Assembly (NCBI GenBank): GCA_020248665.1
Contig: JADCHE010000043.1
Span: 24,116 to 88,115 of the forward strand
From: Burkholderiales bacterium
GTDB taxonomy: Bacteria; Pseudomonadota; Gammaproteobacteria; Burkholderiales; Burkholderiaceae_E
Direction of reading: 5' to 3'
DNA length: 64,000 nt
Shown in pieces: positions 35,698-46,121 of the stretch. The notes below the pieces were generated by a model. It had not been told where the DNA came from and made no database searches. It saw only the letters and a list, made by a program, of their open reading frames with translations. The stretch's first letter is position 1. Every line of letters begins with the position of its first letter. Both the position numbers and the translations under genes were made by a program.

Positions 35698-36981
35698 CTA
35701 GCGCGGCGCGGCGGGCGCCTCGGCGCGCAGCGCGCGCAGCAGTTTCATTCCGGCGCGTCCGTCCTGCGCGACGCCGAGCCGCGCCTGCTCGTCGCGGATC
35801 GCGCGTCGCGTCAGCGAGCCGACCAACCCGTCGGGCTCGCCGATCGCGTGGCCGCGCGCGAGCAGCAGCGTCTGCAGCTCGCGCCGCTCGGCGCGCGACA
35901 GGCCGGGATCGTCGGTGGGCCAGGGCGTGGCGAACGGCTCGCCGCCGCGCAGCCGGTCGGCCAGGTGCGCGATCGCGAGCGCGTAGCTCTCGGCCGCGTT
36001 GTACGCGTAGATGGCGTCGAAGTTGCGCAGTACGACGAAGGCCGGCCCGCTCGCGCCCGCGGGCAGGATCAGCCCGGCCACCGCGCCGGCGGGCTCGAGC
36101 GGCCGACCGTCGACGCGCCTGACGCCGCGCCCCGCCCAATCGGCGAGCGGACGGCGCTTGGTGCGGCCGGCGAGCGACGCGTCGAAGCCCGGCGGCAGTC
36201 GCACCTCCCAGCCCCACGGCTCGCCGGAGCGCCAGCCCGCGCGCCTCAGGTAGTTCGCGGTCGACGCGAGCGCGTCGGGCACGGTGTCGACGATGTCGCG
36301 GCGGCCGTCGCCGTCGAAGTCGACGGCCGCCTCGAGGAAGGTGGTCGGCATGAACTGGGTCTGCCCGAACGCGCCGGCCCACGAGCCGGTGAAGCGCTCG
36401 GGCGCGACGTGGCCGTCGACGAGAATCCGCAGCGCGGCCATCAGCTCGCCGCGAAAGAACGCCTGGCGCCGGCCCTCGCACGACAGCGTCGCGAGCGAAC
36501 GCACGATGCCCTTGCGGCCGAGCGAGCGGCCGAAGTCGCTCTCGACGCCCCAGACCGCGACGACCGTGGCCGGTTCGACGCCGTGGCGCGCCTCGACGGC
36601 CGCGAGCGCGTCGCGCCAGCGCTCGAGCATCGCGCGGCCGTCGTCGACGCGCTGCGCGTCGACGAGGCCGGCGAGATAGTCCCAGATCGGCGTCCTGAAC
36701 TCGGGCTGGAAGTCGAGGGACTCGAGTACCGCGGGATCGCGCTCGACGGCGCCGAGGTGGCGTTCGGCGGCCGCCGCCGGCACGCCGCGGGCGACCGCGT
36801 CGGAGCGCAGCCGCGCGAGGCAGGCGTCGAAGGCAGGCGGGTTCGGCGCTGCCGGTGCGGCGGCGGCCGACGTGGAGGTGGACGGCGGTGGCGCGGGGGT
36901 CGACGGCTGCGCGGTCGCCGTCGTGGCCGCGACGGTGGCGAGCGACGCCGCGATCGCGGCGAGGCGGCGGCTCACGGGCAT
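35698..36981 (-). CDS. mltB: lytic murein transglycosylase, MltB family, with peptidoglycan-binding domain
   Basis: A 427-residue exported enzyme that cleaves peptidoglycan to 1,6-anhydro ends. A signal peptide ends near TATAQ (residue 25), followed by a Pro/Ser/Thr linker and the slt35 catalytic domain with E147 in VAVWGVESDFGRSLG. Further motifs are GSWAGAFGQTQFMPTTFL, DFDGDGRRDIVD and NFDAIYAYNAAESYALAI. The last 60 residues form a PG_binding_1 repeat (RRELQTLLLARGHAIGEPDG). It lacks a lipobox, so it is soluble in the periplasm rather than a lipoprotein like E. coli MltB. AGGAG precedes the ATG, next to the upstream hairpin. Confidence 0.93.
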   Translation of the reverse strand: MPVSRRLAAIAASLATVAATTATAQPSTPAPPPSTSTSAAAAPAAPNPPAFDACLARLRSDAVARGVPAAAAERHLGAVERDPAVLESLDFQPEFRTPIWDYLAGLVDAQRVDDGRAMLERWRDALAAVEARHGVEPATVVAVWGVESDFGRSLGRKGIVRSLATLSCEGRRQAFFRGELMAALRILVDGHVAPERFTGSWAGAFGQTQFMPTTFLEAAVDFDGDGRRDIVDTVPDALASTANYLRRAGWRSGEPWGWEVRLPPGFDASLAGRTKRRPLADWAGRGVRRVDGRPLEPAGAVAGLILPAGASGPAFVVLRNFDAIYAYNAAESYALAIAHLADRLRGGEPFATPWPTDDPGLSRAERRELQTLLLARGHAIGEPDGLVGSLTRRAIRDEQARLGVAQDGRAGMKLLRALRAEAPAAPR

Positions 36982-37001
36982 CGGGGGTGCGCTCCTGAAA
37001 G

Positions 37002-37029
37002 ACGAAGGGGAGCTCGCGCTCCCCTTCGT
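37002..37029 (-). terminator. hairpin terminator after the 45-residue peptide gene
   Basis: A perfect 12-bp stem (ACGAAGGGGAGC with its complement) and a 4-base loop lie 20 bases past the stop of the small exported peptide gene and just before mltB. On the minus strand it is followed by only a short T-rich stretch (TTTC), so termination may be partial, allowing some read-through into mltB. Confidence 0.65.
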
Positions 37030-37048
37030 TCGTGCTCTGGATGACGGA

Positions 37049-37186
37049 TCAGGACGACTGTGCCGGTTTCGACTGCTGCGGGACCGGCCGGTCGGCCTTG
37101 GCGTCCTTCATCGAACTGCCCGGGCAGGCGACCGCGACGGACGTGCCGAGGGACAGCATGGCGAGCACGACGGACAGTTTCTTCAC
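37049..37186 (-). CDS. small exported peptide (45 residues)
   Basis: A GTG-initiated frame of 45 codons. An almost ideal ribosome site (AAAGGAGGTGATCC) directly precedes the GTG, and a hairpin terminator follows. Both support a real gene, although it is very short. The peptide begins KKLSVVLAMLSLGTSVAVAC, a compact Sec signal with cleavage likely after AVA. The mature part is about 25 hydrophilic residues containing one Cys, several Lys and a Gln/Ser/Pro-rich end. The Cys at the cleavage site could make it a lipoprotein, but the -3 residue is not the usual Leu. Function unknown. Confidence 0.65.
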   Translation of the reverse strand: MKKLSVVLAMLSLGTSVAVACPGSSMKDAKADRPVPQQSKPAQSS

Positions 37187-37275
37187 GGATCACCTCCTTT
37201 CGATGGTTGAGGGCAGCAATGCGACGTTATCACCATCGACGCGCGATGCCTACCGTGGCCACGCGGGGGGTCCGG

Positions 37276-37956
37276 TCAAGCCGGCACGAGCCGGTAGCCG
37301 TAGCCGTAGACCGACTGCAGCGTCCAGCCGGTGCTGCCGTCGAGGCCGAGCTTGCGGCGCACGCGGCTCGCGTGGGTGTCGACGGTGCGGGTGTCCGGGC
37401 CCGGCCCGACCGACCAGACCGATTCGAGCAGTTGCGCGCGCGTGACGAGGGCGCCCGGGTTGCGGAACAGGTGGGCCGCGAGGTCGAACTCCTTCAACGT
37501 CAGCACGATCTCGCGGCCGTCGAGCAGCACGGCGCGACGCGAGAGGTCGACCTCGAAGCGGCCGGCTCGCACCGGCACCGAGCGACCGACGCCCGCGCGA
37601 CGCGCGAGCGCCTCGATGCGCGCGAGCAGTTCCAGCCCCTTGGGCGGCTTGACGACGTAGTCGTCCGCGCCCTGCCGCAGCGTGCCGGCCACGTCGGCCT
37701 CGCCGTCGCGCGACGTCACCACGATCACCGGCAGCTCGGGCGACGCGCCGTCGCGCAGCGCGCGCAGCACCGCCTCGCCGGACATCCCGGGCATTACCCA
37801 GTCGAGCAGCAGCAGGTCGATCGCGTCGGCGCGCGCGATGGCCTCGAGCAGCGCGGCGCCGCTCTCGAAGCAGCTCGCGCGGTGGCCGCCGCTCTCGGCC
37901 AGCATGCACAGCAGCCGCCGCTGGTACGGGTCGTCGTCGAGAATCGCTACGTTCAT
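37276..37956 (-). CDS. OmpR-family response regulator
   Basis: A 226-residue regulator. The receiver has DDDP at 7-10, phospho-acceptor D52 in LLLLDWVMPGMSG and the Lys in DDYVVKPPKG. The winged-helix domain contains LTLKEFDLAAHLFRNPGALVTRAQLLE and ends with RVRRKLGLDGSTGWTLQSVYGYGYRLVPA. No kinase gene is adjacent, so it is an orphan here; the orphan kinase at 25.6-27.5 kb is 10 kb away, and pairing them would be a guess. The 302-bp region upstream is non-coding and repetitive. Confidence 0.92.
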   Translation of the reverse strand: MNVAILDDDPYQRRLLCMLAESGGHRASCFESGAALLEAIARADAIDLLLLDWVMPGMSGEAVLRALRDGASPELPVIVVTSRDGEADVAGTLRQGADDYVVKPPKGLELLARIEALARRAGVGRSVPVRAGRFEVDLSRRAVLLDGREIVLTLKEFDLAAHLFRNPGALVTRAQLLESVWSVGPGPDTRTVDTHASRVRRKLGLDGSTGWTLQSVYGYGYRLVPA

Positions 37957-38258
37957 GTCGAGGAAGATACGGAAGGTGTCGCCGGCCGTGACCCGGGTAG
38001 ACGCCCGGTGCGACCCCGTCTGGACGCGTCCGGCCGACGGGCGGCGTCGCGAGGCCGATCGACGGTCGACGCGCGACGCTCGACGCTCGACATGGGTCTG
38101 CGGGCGTGGGCGCCGGAGCGACGGCGGGCGGTTGGCGGGGACGGGACAGGGACGGGGACGGGACAGGACCGGATGGGTGCGATGGTGCCCGCGCGCGGGG
38201 GGACGGCGTGCAAGCGACCGTGACGCGGCGCGCGCCGCGTCCCGTACGGGGGCCCCGT
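37957..38258. other. non-coding spacer with short GC-rich repeats
   Basis: No credible gene is seen between the response regulator and proB. It contains clustered CGACGCTCGAC repeats around 38060-38092 and a tandem repeat at 38137-38167. Any promoter for the response regulator should lie at its left end, but no clear -35/-10 pair could be recognised. Confidence 0.5.
38137..38167. repeat. tandem repeat, two 14-bp copies with 17-bp period
   Basis: GGGGACGGGACAGG occurs at 38137-38150 and again at 38154-38167. The G-runs on the plus strand (four runs of three to four G within 25 bases) could form a G-quadruplex. It lies in the spacer upstream of the orphan response regulator gene. Confidence 0.55.
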
Positions 38259-40654
<2,396 letters not shown>

Positions 40655-40915
40655 TTACTGGATCGGATCGACGCTGACCGTCTGCCGGCGCATCGGGCCC
40701 TTGACCGCGAACCGCACGGTGCCGTCGACCAGCGCGTAGAGCGTGTGGTCCTTGCCGATGCCGACGTTGGTCCCCGGGTGGAACTGGGTGCCGCGCTGGC
40801 GCACGATGATCGAGCCGGCGTGGATCGCCTGGCTGCCGTACGCCTTGACGCCGAGCCGTTTCGCCTCGGAATCGCGGCCGTTGCGCGTCGAGCCGCCGCC
40901 CTTCTTCTGTGCCAT
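40655..40915 (-). CDS. rpmA: 50S ribosomal protein L27
   Basis: An 86-residue L27 with the standard start [20 protein letters not shown], which reaches the peptidyl-transferase centre, and the core [20 protein letters not shown]. It lacks the N-terminal cleaved extension found in Firmicutes. It follows rplU after 17 bases in the classical L21-L27 pair. Confidence 0.98.
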   Translation of the reverse strand: MAQKKGGGSTRNGRDSEAKRLGVKAYGSQAIHAGSIIVRQRGTQFHPGTNVGIGKDHTLYALVDGTVRFAVKGPMRRQTVSVDPIQ

Positions 40916-40932
40916 GTCGTGTGCTCCTGTAC

Positions 40933-41544
40933 TCAGCCGCGCTTGCCGGCGACCAGCTCGTCGGTCAGCGCCTTGAACGCCGCCCAGTCGCCCTTGGCGG
41001 CGAGCGCCGCCTGCTCGGGCCAGGTCGCGGGGTCGTGCGTCGCGAAGTGCGGGCCCGCCGCCGCGAGAATCTCGCGCAGGCGCTCGACCGGCGTCGCGGC
41101 CAGCTGCGCGAACGTGGTGATGCCCGCACCGACCATCAGCTCGTTGATCTTCGGGCCGATGCCCTCGATCCTCACGAGGTCGTCGCCGGCCGCCGGGGCC
41201 GTCGCGGGGACGTCCGCCGAGGCGGTGCCGAGCTCCGAGGCGATGCGGGCGATGAACAGCTCGGTGAAGTTCTGACGGTGGCCCTGGCGCTTCTGGTAGT
41301 GCTTGCGCCGGCGCATCTTGAAGATGCGCACCTTGTCGTGCCGCCCGTGGGCCAGGATCGTTGCCGAAACCGTTGCACCCGACACCAGCGGCGCGCCGAC
41401 GGAGAGCGTCTCGCCCTCGCCGACCGCGAGCACCTGGTCGATCACGATCTCGGTTCCGACGTCCGCAGGTATCTGTTCTACCTTGAGTTTTTCGCCGGCG
41501 GAGACCTTGTACTGCTTCCCGCCGGTTTTTATGACCGCGTACAT
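40933..41544 (-). CDS. rplU: 50S ribosomal protein L21 with C-terminal helix-hairpin-helix extension
   Basis: L21 occupies residues 1-103 ([20 protein letters not shown] ... [26 protein letters not shown] ... TELFIARI). Ordinary L21 ends there, but this frame continues without a break to 203 residues. After an Ala/Pro linker (about 106-120) comes a helix-hairpin-helix domain, [21 protein letters not shown] (121-141) plus [19 protein letters not shown], and then [23 protein letters not shown]. The same domain type occurs at the end of some NADH dehydrogenase subunits and in nucleic-acid proteins. It would project from the 50S surface where L21 contacts 23S rRNA. A good promoter lies upstream. 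Confidence 0.93.
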   Translation of the reverse strand: MYAVIKTGGKQYKVSAGEKLKVEQIPADVGTEIVIDQVLAVGEGETLSVGAPLVSGATVSATILAHGRHDKVRIFKMRRRKHYQKRQGHRQNFTELFIARIASELGTASADVPATAPAAGDDLVRIEGIGPKINELMVGAGITTFAQLAATPVERLREILAAAGPHFATHDPATWPEQAALAAKGDWAAFKALTDELVAGKRG

Positions 41545-41655
41545 TGTGGAACCTCGAATGGGATGGTGTGCCGCCGCCTTCCGGCCGCCCCCGAGCGATG
41601 CCTGCCGGGGACCCCGCCGGCGCGAGAACGCCGCCCGGGAAGCAGGGAACCCTCT

Positions 41656-41684
41656 ATTCTACGAAACCAGGCCCGCCGGGTCAA
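41656..41684 (-). promoter_or_regulatory. sigma-70 promoter of rplU-rpmA
   Basis: On the minus strand TTGACC (41684-41679) and TAGAAT (41661-41656) are separated by exactly 17 bases, each differing from consensus by one base. Transcription would start near 41649, about 105 bases before the rplU ATG. This is one of the clearest consensus promoters in the window. Confidence 0.8.
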
Positions 41685-41713
41685 CTCGCGGGGTGGCCGG
41701 AGGCACCGGTCGT

Positions 41714-41719
41714 TATAAT
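41714..41719 (+). promoter_or_regulatory. -10 element of the ispB promoter
   Basis: A perfect TATAAT on the plus strand, about 47 bases before the proposed ispB start codon and back to back with the rplU promoter. No recognisable -35 box is present at 16-18 bases (the position is GC-rich), so the promoter may be weak or need an activator. Confidence 0.5.
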
Positions 41720-41765
41720 CCAGGGTCTTCGGTCCTCGGCGACGCCACCCCTTCCGGATCGCATC

Positions 41766-42752
41766 TTGCGAACCCCCTCCCTGCCCCCCTCCATCGTCGC
41801 CGACCTGGCCGACATGGACCGCCTGATCGGCCAGCGCCTGCGCTCCGAGGTGGTGCTGGTCAACACGGTCGCCGACTACATCGTCGGCGCGGGCGGCAAG
41901 CGGCTGCGCCCGGTGATGCTGCTCCTGTCGGCGCGGGCGCTCGGCTACGGAGGGCGGCCGGAGCACGCCGCCGCGCACCACGTGCTGCTCGCGACGGTGG
42001 TCGAGTTCATCCACACCGCGACGCTGCTGCACGACGACGTCGTCGACGAGTCCGAGCTGCGCCGCGGGCGAGAGACCGCCAACGCCGCGTTCGGCAACGC
42101 CGCGTCGGTGCTGGTCGGCGACTTCCTGTACTCGCGCGCCTTCCAGATGATGGTCGAGGTCGACCGGATGCGCGTGATGCGCATCCTCGCCGACGCGACC
42201 AACACCATCGCCGAGGGAGAGGTCCTGCAGCTGATGAACTGCAACGACCCGGACGTCGACGAGACGCGCTACCTGCAGGTGATCCGCTACAAGACCGCGC
42301 GCCTCTTCGAGGCGGCCGCGCGGCTGGGTGCGGTGCTGTGCGACGCGGCGCCCGAGGTCGAGGAGGCCGCAGCCGAGTTCGGCCGCCGGATCGGCACCGC
42401 GTTCCAGCTGATCGACGACGTGCTCGACTACTCGGGCGTGACCGCCGACACCGGCAAGAACGTCGGCGACGACCTGCGCGAGGGCAAGCCGACGCTGCCG
42501 CTGATCCACGTGATGAAGCACGGCGCGCCCGAGGAGCGCGAGCAGGTCCGCGAGGCCATCCGGCAGGGGCACACCGAGCACTTCGACGCGATCATGGCGG
42601 CGATCGGCTCGACCGGCGCGCTCGACTACGCGCGCCGCCGCGCCCGCGAGGAGGTCGACGCGGGACGCGCCGCGCTCGAGTGCTTCCCCGACGGCGAGCA
42701 CCGCCGCGCGCTGATCGCGCTCGCCGAGCACGCGGTCGAGCGCGACCGCTGA
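41766..42752 (+). CDS. ispB: octaprenyl (polyprenyl) diphosphate synthase
   Basis: Long-chain trans-prenyl diphosphate synthase making the ubiquinone side chain, 328 residues from a TTG start. The first Asp-rich motif is LLHDDVVDESELRRG and the second FQLIDDVLDYSG; GGKRLRPVML binds the diphosphate. The TTG is chosen because similarity starts at LPPSIVADLADMDRLIGQRL and the TATAAT lies just upstream. An open frame continues further upstream, but its sequence crosses the rplU promoter and looks non-coding. It is divergent from rplU, the usual betaproteobacterial arrangement. Confidence 0.93.
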   Translation: MRTPSLPPSIVADLADMDRLIGQRLRSEVVLVNTVADYIVGAGGKRLRPVMLLLSARALGYGGRPEHAAAHHVLLATVVEFIHTATLLHDDVVDESELRRGRETANAAFGNAASVLVGDFLYSRAFQMMVEVDRMRVMRILADATNTIAEGEVLQLMNCNDPDVDETRYLQVIRYKTARLFEAAARLGAVLCDAAPEVEEAAAEFGRRIGTAFQLIDDVLDYSGVTADTGKNVGDDLREGKPTLPLIHVMKHGAPEEREQVREAIRQGHTEHFDAIMAAIGSTGALDYARRRAREEVDAGRAALECFPDGEHRRALIALAEHAVERDR

Positions 42753-42768
42753 CCCGCCGGCCGGGCGC

Positions 42769-44385
42769 TCAGCGCCCCGGGATCGCGAACGGCGCGCGCG
42801 ACGCCGGGCAGGCCGCGCCGCGCGCAGCGGGCGCGCGCTCCCACCACCGGCCGCCCAGCGCGTCGGTCGCCCTCGGCATGTAGTCGACGGCGAGCCAGGC
42901 CTCGATCCGTGCGAGCACGTCCGGATGGCGGCGCGCGAGGTCATCGCGCTGGTCGGCATCCATGAACACCAGGTCCGGGCGCGCCGCGTGCAGTTCGTCG
43001 GGCAACCTCTCGACCTGCGCGGGCAGGAACGCGCCCCAGAACACGGCATTGGTCGCCATCGCGCGCTTCAGCCCGGTCGCGGACTGAAGCCCGTTCTGGT
43101 CGCCGATCGCCACCGAGGTGCCGCAGACCGGCGTCGCGGTCCGCGCGACCTCCCGCGCGGTCACCATCGCCGCCCGGTCCTTCGTCGCGTACGGCCAGTC
43201 GGTGCCGCGCAGCCACTTCGAGCCGAGCCACGCGCCGTGCAGCGCGAGGCCCGCCAGGCCGATGACGAACGCGACGCGCGCGGCGGTCCGCGACGCTCCC
43301 GCGCCCGACCACGCCGACGCGCAACCGATCGCGGCAAGCAGCCCCATCGGCCAGACCAGCAGCGGCATGTGGTACGCCCACCAGGAGAACTTCTGGGCCA
43401 GGACCATCGCGAGGCCCGCGACGCCCCAGGCGAGCGCCCCGGCGACGACGCGTGCGAGCGGCGAGCGCGGTGCGCGCCATGCGGCGAGGAGCGCGAGCGC
43501 GAAGCCCGGCACCAGCATGAACGTCGACTTCGCGAGCCAGCCGAGGGTGGAGACGAGTCGGGCCGTCGGCGCACGCTCGGTCGCCCCGACCGCGAGGCGC
43601 GGATACTCGAAGGTCGTCCACCAGAACGCGTCCCAGGCCCCGCGCGCCGCGAACCCGGCGAGCACCGGCAACCAGACGAGCGCGACGCCCGCGCTCGCGC
43701 AGGCGAGCGCGACCGCGAGGTGTCGGACCGGCAGTCGGTCGGTCGCCATCCGCACGACGAACACCGCCGCGACGATCGCGACCGCGACCGGCGCGAGCAC
43801 GAGCTTGAGCAGCGCGACGACGCCGGCGAGCGCGCCGATCGCGACCCACCGGCCGCGCGCCGGCGCGCCCGCCGGCTCGGCGCGCGACGCGAGCAGCAGG
43901 ATCGCCGACAGCGGCAACGCCACCCACTCCTCGATCTGCGCGACCTGGTCGGGGTTCGATCGCAGCCAGACGACGCCGAGGGTGAACGGCACCGCGAGCA
44001 GCCACGCCCGGCCCGCAGGCGCGGCGACGCGGGCGACCAGCGCACCCGTCGCGGCGGCCGCGCACATCCACGCCGCGTAGCCGGCGAGCAGCTTCGTCCA
44101 GCCGGCGCCGAGCAGCGCCTGCATCCCCGCGTACAGCCAGAAGATGCCCGGCTGCTTGTTGTCCCACAGGTCGACGTACAGCGTCGCGCCGCCGAGCAGC
44201 TCGGTCGAGTAGTCGAGGAACAGCATCTGGTCGGTGCCCGGCCTCAGCTGAAGCGCGACCGGCACGAGCAGCAGCGCGAGCGCGAACGCGAGTGCCCACC
44301 GGCGGGTCTCGTCCGACGCCGTCGTCGCAGTCGCCACCGAGCCGGCCTTGCCGGCCGCCGCAGACCGTCCGGGCTCAGCGGCCAC
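42769..44385 (-). CDS. ArnT/PMT-like (GT39-type) membrane glycosyltransferase
   Basis: A 538-residue integral membrane protein with about ten hydrophobic helices. An early periplasmic loop carries the acidic residues expected in GT-C enzymes (LFLDYSTELLGG, then VDLWDNKQPGIFWLYAG). Such proteins transfer sugars from polyprenyl-phosphate donors to lipids, glycans or proteins in the periplasm. The C-terminal 100 residues form a soluble domain. It overlaps by 11 bases the upstream gene for a polyprenyl-phosphate sugar synthase, which would supply its donor. Acceptor unknown. Confidence 0.8.
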   Translation of the reverse strand: MAAEPGRSAAAGKAGSVATATTASDETRRWALAFALALLLVPVALQLRPGTDQMLFLDYSTELLGGATLYVDLWDNKQPGIFWLYAGMQALLGAGWTKLLAGYAAWMCAAAATGALVARVAAPAGRAWLLAVPFTLGVVWLRSNPDQVAQIEEWVALPLSAILLLASRAEPAGAPARGRWVAIGALAGVVALLKLVLAPVAVAIVAAVFVVRMATDRLPVRHLAVALACASAGVALVWLPVLAGFAARGAWDAFWWTTFEYPRLAVGATERAPTARLVSTLGWLAKSTFMLVPGFALALLAAWRAPRSPLARVVAGALAWGVAGLAMVLAQKFSWWAYHMPLLVWPMGLLAAIGCASAWSGAGASRTAARVAFVIGLAGLALHGAWLGSKWLRGTDWPYATKDRAAMVTAREVARTATPVCGTSVAIGDQNGLQSATGLKRAMATNAVFWGAFLPAQVERLPDELHAARPDLVFMDADQRDDLARRHPDVLARIEAWLAVDYMPRATDALGGRWWERAPAARGAACPASRAPFAIPGR

Positions 44386-45571
44386 GCCGGCCCCAGGTGT
44401 AGAACGACGAGGTCGTGTAGTTCCACACCGCGCCGACCAGGATGCCGGCCAGCGCGGCGACCACCCAGCCTTGCCGCTGCTCGGAGAACAGCCAGTCGGC
44501 GACGCCGACGTTCGCGACCGCGCCGAGGCCGCAGACCAGCATGAACACGAGCAGGCCGCGCACCTTCGCCGCGCCCTTGAGCTTCGCGTCGCGGTAGGTC
44601 AGCGCGTTGTTCAGCAAGAAGTTGAACACCATCGCGACCGCGCTCGCGATCGCCTGGCCGGTGCCGAAGCCGGAGAGGCCGGTGCGGAACAGCACGGTGA
44701 GCGCACCCATGTGCACGATCACCCCGAGCCCGCCGATCATCGCGAACGACAGGAAGCGAACCGGCACCCAGCGCCCGACCATCTTGTCGAGCAGCAGCAT
44801 CCCGAAGTCCCAGGCGACGCGGCCGTCGAGCTTGCTCTCGCCGGCGTGGCGCTCGCGGAAGCGGTACGGCACCTCGACGAAGCTGAGCGCGCGCGGGCTC
44901 GACGCGAAGAGGTCGACGAGGATCTTGAAGCCGAGCGTGGACAGGCTGCGCACCGATTCCATGAACACGTCCCGCCGGACCATGAAGAACCCGCTCATCG
45001 GATCGGCGAGCCGCTCGGGCACGACGACGCGGCTGATCCGCGTCGCGAGGCGGCTGATCCGGGCGCGTCCCTGGTCCCACTCGCCGATGCCACCGCCGGC
45101 GACGTAGCGGCTGCCGACGGCGATGTCGACGCCGCGCTCGCGGATCGCGCGCAGCATCTCGGGCAGGATCGTCTCGTCGTGCTGAAGGTCGGCGTCCATC
45201 ACCGCGATCGTCTGGGCGGAGGTCGCGAGCACGCCCTCGACGCAGGCCGACGACAGGCCGCGGCGGCCGATGCGGTGCAGGCAGCGCACGCGCGGGTCGC
45301 TGCGGCCGAGCTCGCGCACCGCGTCGGCGGTGCCGTCGGGCGAATCGTCGTCGACGAACACCACCTCCCACGGGATGCCGCCGAGCGTCGCATCGAGCCG
45401 CCGGACCAGCTCGGCGACGTTGTCGCGCTCCCGGAACGTCGGCACGACGATCGCGAGCACCGGCGCCGCGTGGGCCGGCGACGCGGCCTGCGGGGCGGAC
45501 GGATCGGTGGGCGCGACGACAGCCGCATTCAAGGCCGAGTCCATCCGAACGTTCAGGTCGAGTCGGTGCAT
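44375..45571 (-). CDS. polyprenyl-phosphate glycosyltransferase (GT2, DPM1-like) fused to a GtrA domain
   Basis: A 398-residue two-part protein. Residues about 35-265 form a GT-A glycosyltransferase with VPTFRERDNVAELVRRLD, VDDDSPDGTAD, the DxD-type VMDADLQHDE and VGSRYVAGGG, as in dolichyl-phosphate mannose synthases. Residues about 275-395 are a four-helix GtrA-like domain (RFLSFAMIGGLGVIVHMGAL ... ALTYRDAKLKG ... SSFYTWGRRGR) thought to flip or anchor the product. The ATG at 45571 is used although no strong ribosome site is seen. It is coupled to the downstream GT39-like gene. Confidence 0.9.
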   Translation of the reverse strand: MHRLDLNVRMDSALNAAVVAPTDPSAPQAASPAHAAPVLAIVVPTFRERDNVAELVRRLDATLGGIPWEVVFVDDDSPDGTADAVRELGRSDPRVRCLHRIGRRGLSSACVEGVLATSAQTIAVMDADLQHDETILPEMLRAIRERGVDIAVGSRYVAGGGIGEWDQGRARISRLATRISRVVVPERLADPMSGFFMVRRDVFMESVRSLSTLGFKILVDLFASSPRALSFVEVPYRFRERHAGESKLDGRVAWDFGMLLLDKMVGRWVPVRFLSFAMIGGLGVIVHMGALTVLFRTGLSGFGTGQAIASAVAMVFNFLLNNALTYRDAKLKGAAKVRGLLVFMLVCGLGAVANVGVADWLFSEQRQGWVVAALAGILVGAVWNYTTSSFYTWGRRGR

Positions 45572-45937
45572 GGGAGTTCCGGAAGAGGGCGCCCGGGCGG
45601 ACCGTCGGTGCGTCCGGTGCGTCGCGATCGGTCCGCGCGACGCGCGTGGACGCGACGCCGCATGCGATCGCGGGACGCCTCGAATCGGTCGAGTGTGACA
45701 TGTCCGGCGGGTGCCGGCCGGGCTGGGAACGACATGCGGCCTGGCCATCGCGATGCACGGATGCGGCCCACCCGGCGCGTGCGCCGCAGTCACGACCCGC
45801 TCACGGGCGCTCACGGCGCACTCACGGCAAGCCACCCGGACCGGCGTCGTCGCGGTGCGTGCGCGCCCGGCTGACAGGCCAGCGCCGGTTCTGCTATGAT
45901 CGATGACTCCCCTGCAGCGTGAGCGCGGCGGGAATCT
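45572..45937. other. intergenic spacer upstream of tRNA-Pro
   Basis: About 366 bases with no credible gene. Its right end holds the tRNA promoter. The left part must hold the promoter of the glycosyltransferase pair, but no consensus boxes were recognised there. Around 45770-45840 the sequence has short CACTCACGG-type repeats (CTCACGGGCGCTCACGGCGCACTCACGG). Confidence 0.5.
45871..45900 (+). promoter_or_regulatory. promoter of tRNA-Pro
   Basis: CTGACA (45871-45876) and TATGAT (45895-45900) are separated by 18 bases; each differs from the sigma-70 consensus at one position. Transcription would start about 30 bases before the mature tRNA. Confidence 0.7.
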
Positions 45938-46014
45938 CGGGGTGTAGCTTAGCCTGGTAGAGCGCTACGTTCGGGACGTAGAGGCCGGAGGTTCGAATCC
46001 TCTCACCCCGACCA
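45938..46014 (+). tRNA. tRNA-Pro (anticodon CGG)
   Basis: A 77-base cloverleaf with acceptor stem CGGGGTG/CACCCCG, anticodon stem CTACG/CGTAG around loop TTCGGGA (anticodon at 45972-45974) and T-arm GGAGGTTCGAATCCTCT. CCA is encoded. It reads CCG, the favoured proline codon in this GC-rich genome. No integrase or direct repeat suggests use as an attachment site. Confidence 0.97.
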
Positions 46015-46027
46015 GGACCTTCCTTTC

Positions 46028-46061
46028 GAGACCCACTCGCTCCTCGGGGCCAGTGGGTCTC
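46028..46061 (+). terminator. hairpin terminator after tRNA-Pro
   Basis: GAGACCCACT and AGTGGGTCTC form a perfect 10-bp stem around a 14-base loop, 13 bases after the tRNA CCA end and followed by TTGTCGT. The U-tract is weak, but position and stem strength fit a tRNA terminator. Confidence 0.65.
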
Positions 46062-46121
46062 TTGTCGTCGGCCATGCGCCGGGGCGGACCCGGCCCGACG
46101 GCCGACCGCGCAGGAGCGATC

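Noticed and set aside
41241..41544. A frameshift or fusion artefact explaining the long L21
   Set aside because: The L21 frame continues without any shift into a well-formed HhH domain, and rpmA follows at normal distance.
45938..46121. tRNA-Pro as a genomic-island attachment site
   Set aside because: No integrase gene and no direct repeat of the tRNA 3' end was found in the window.
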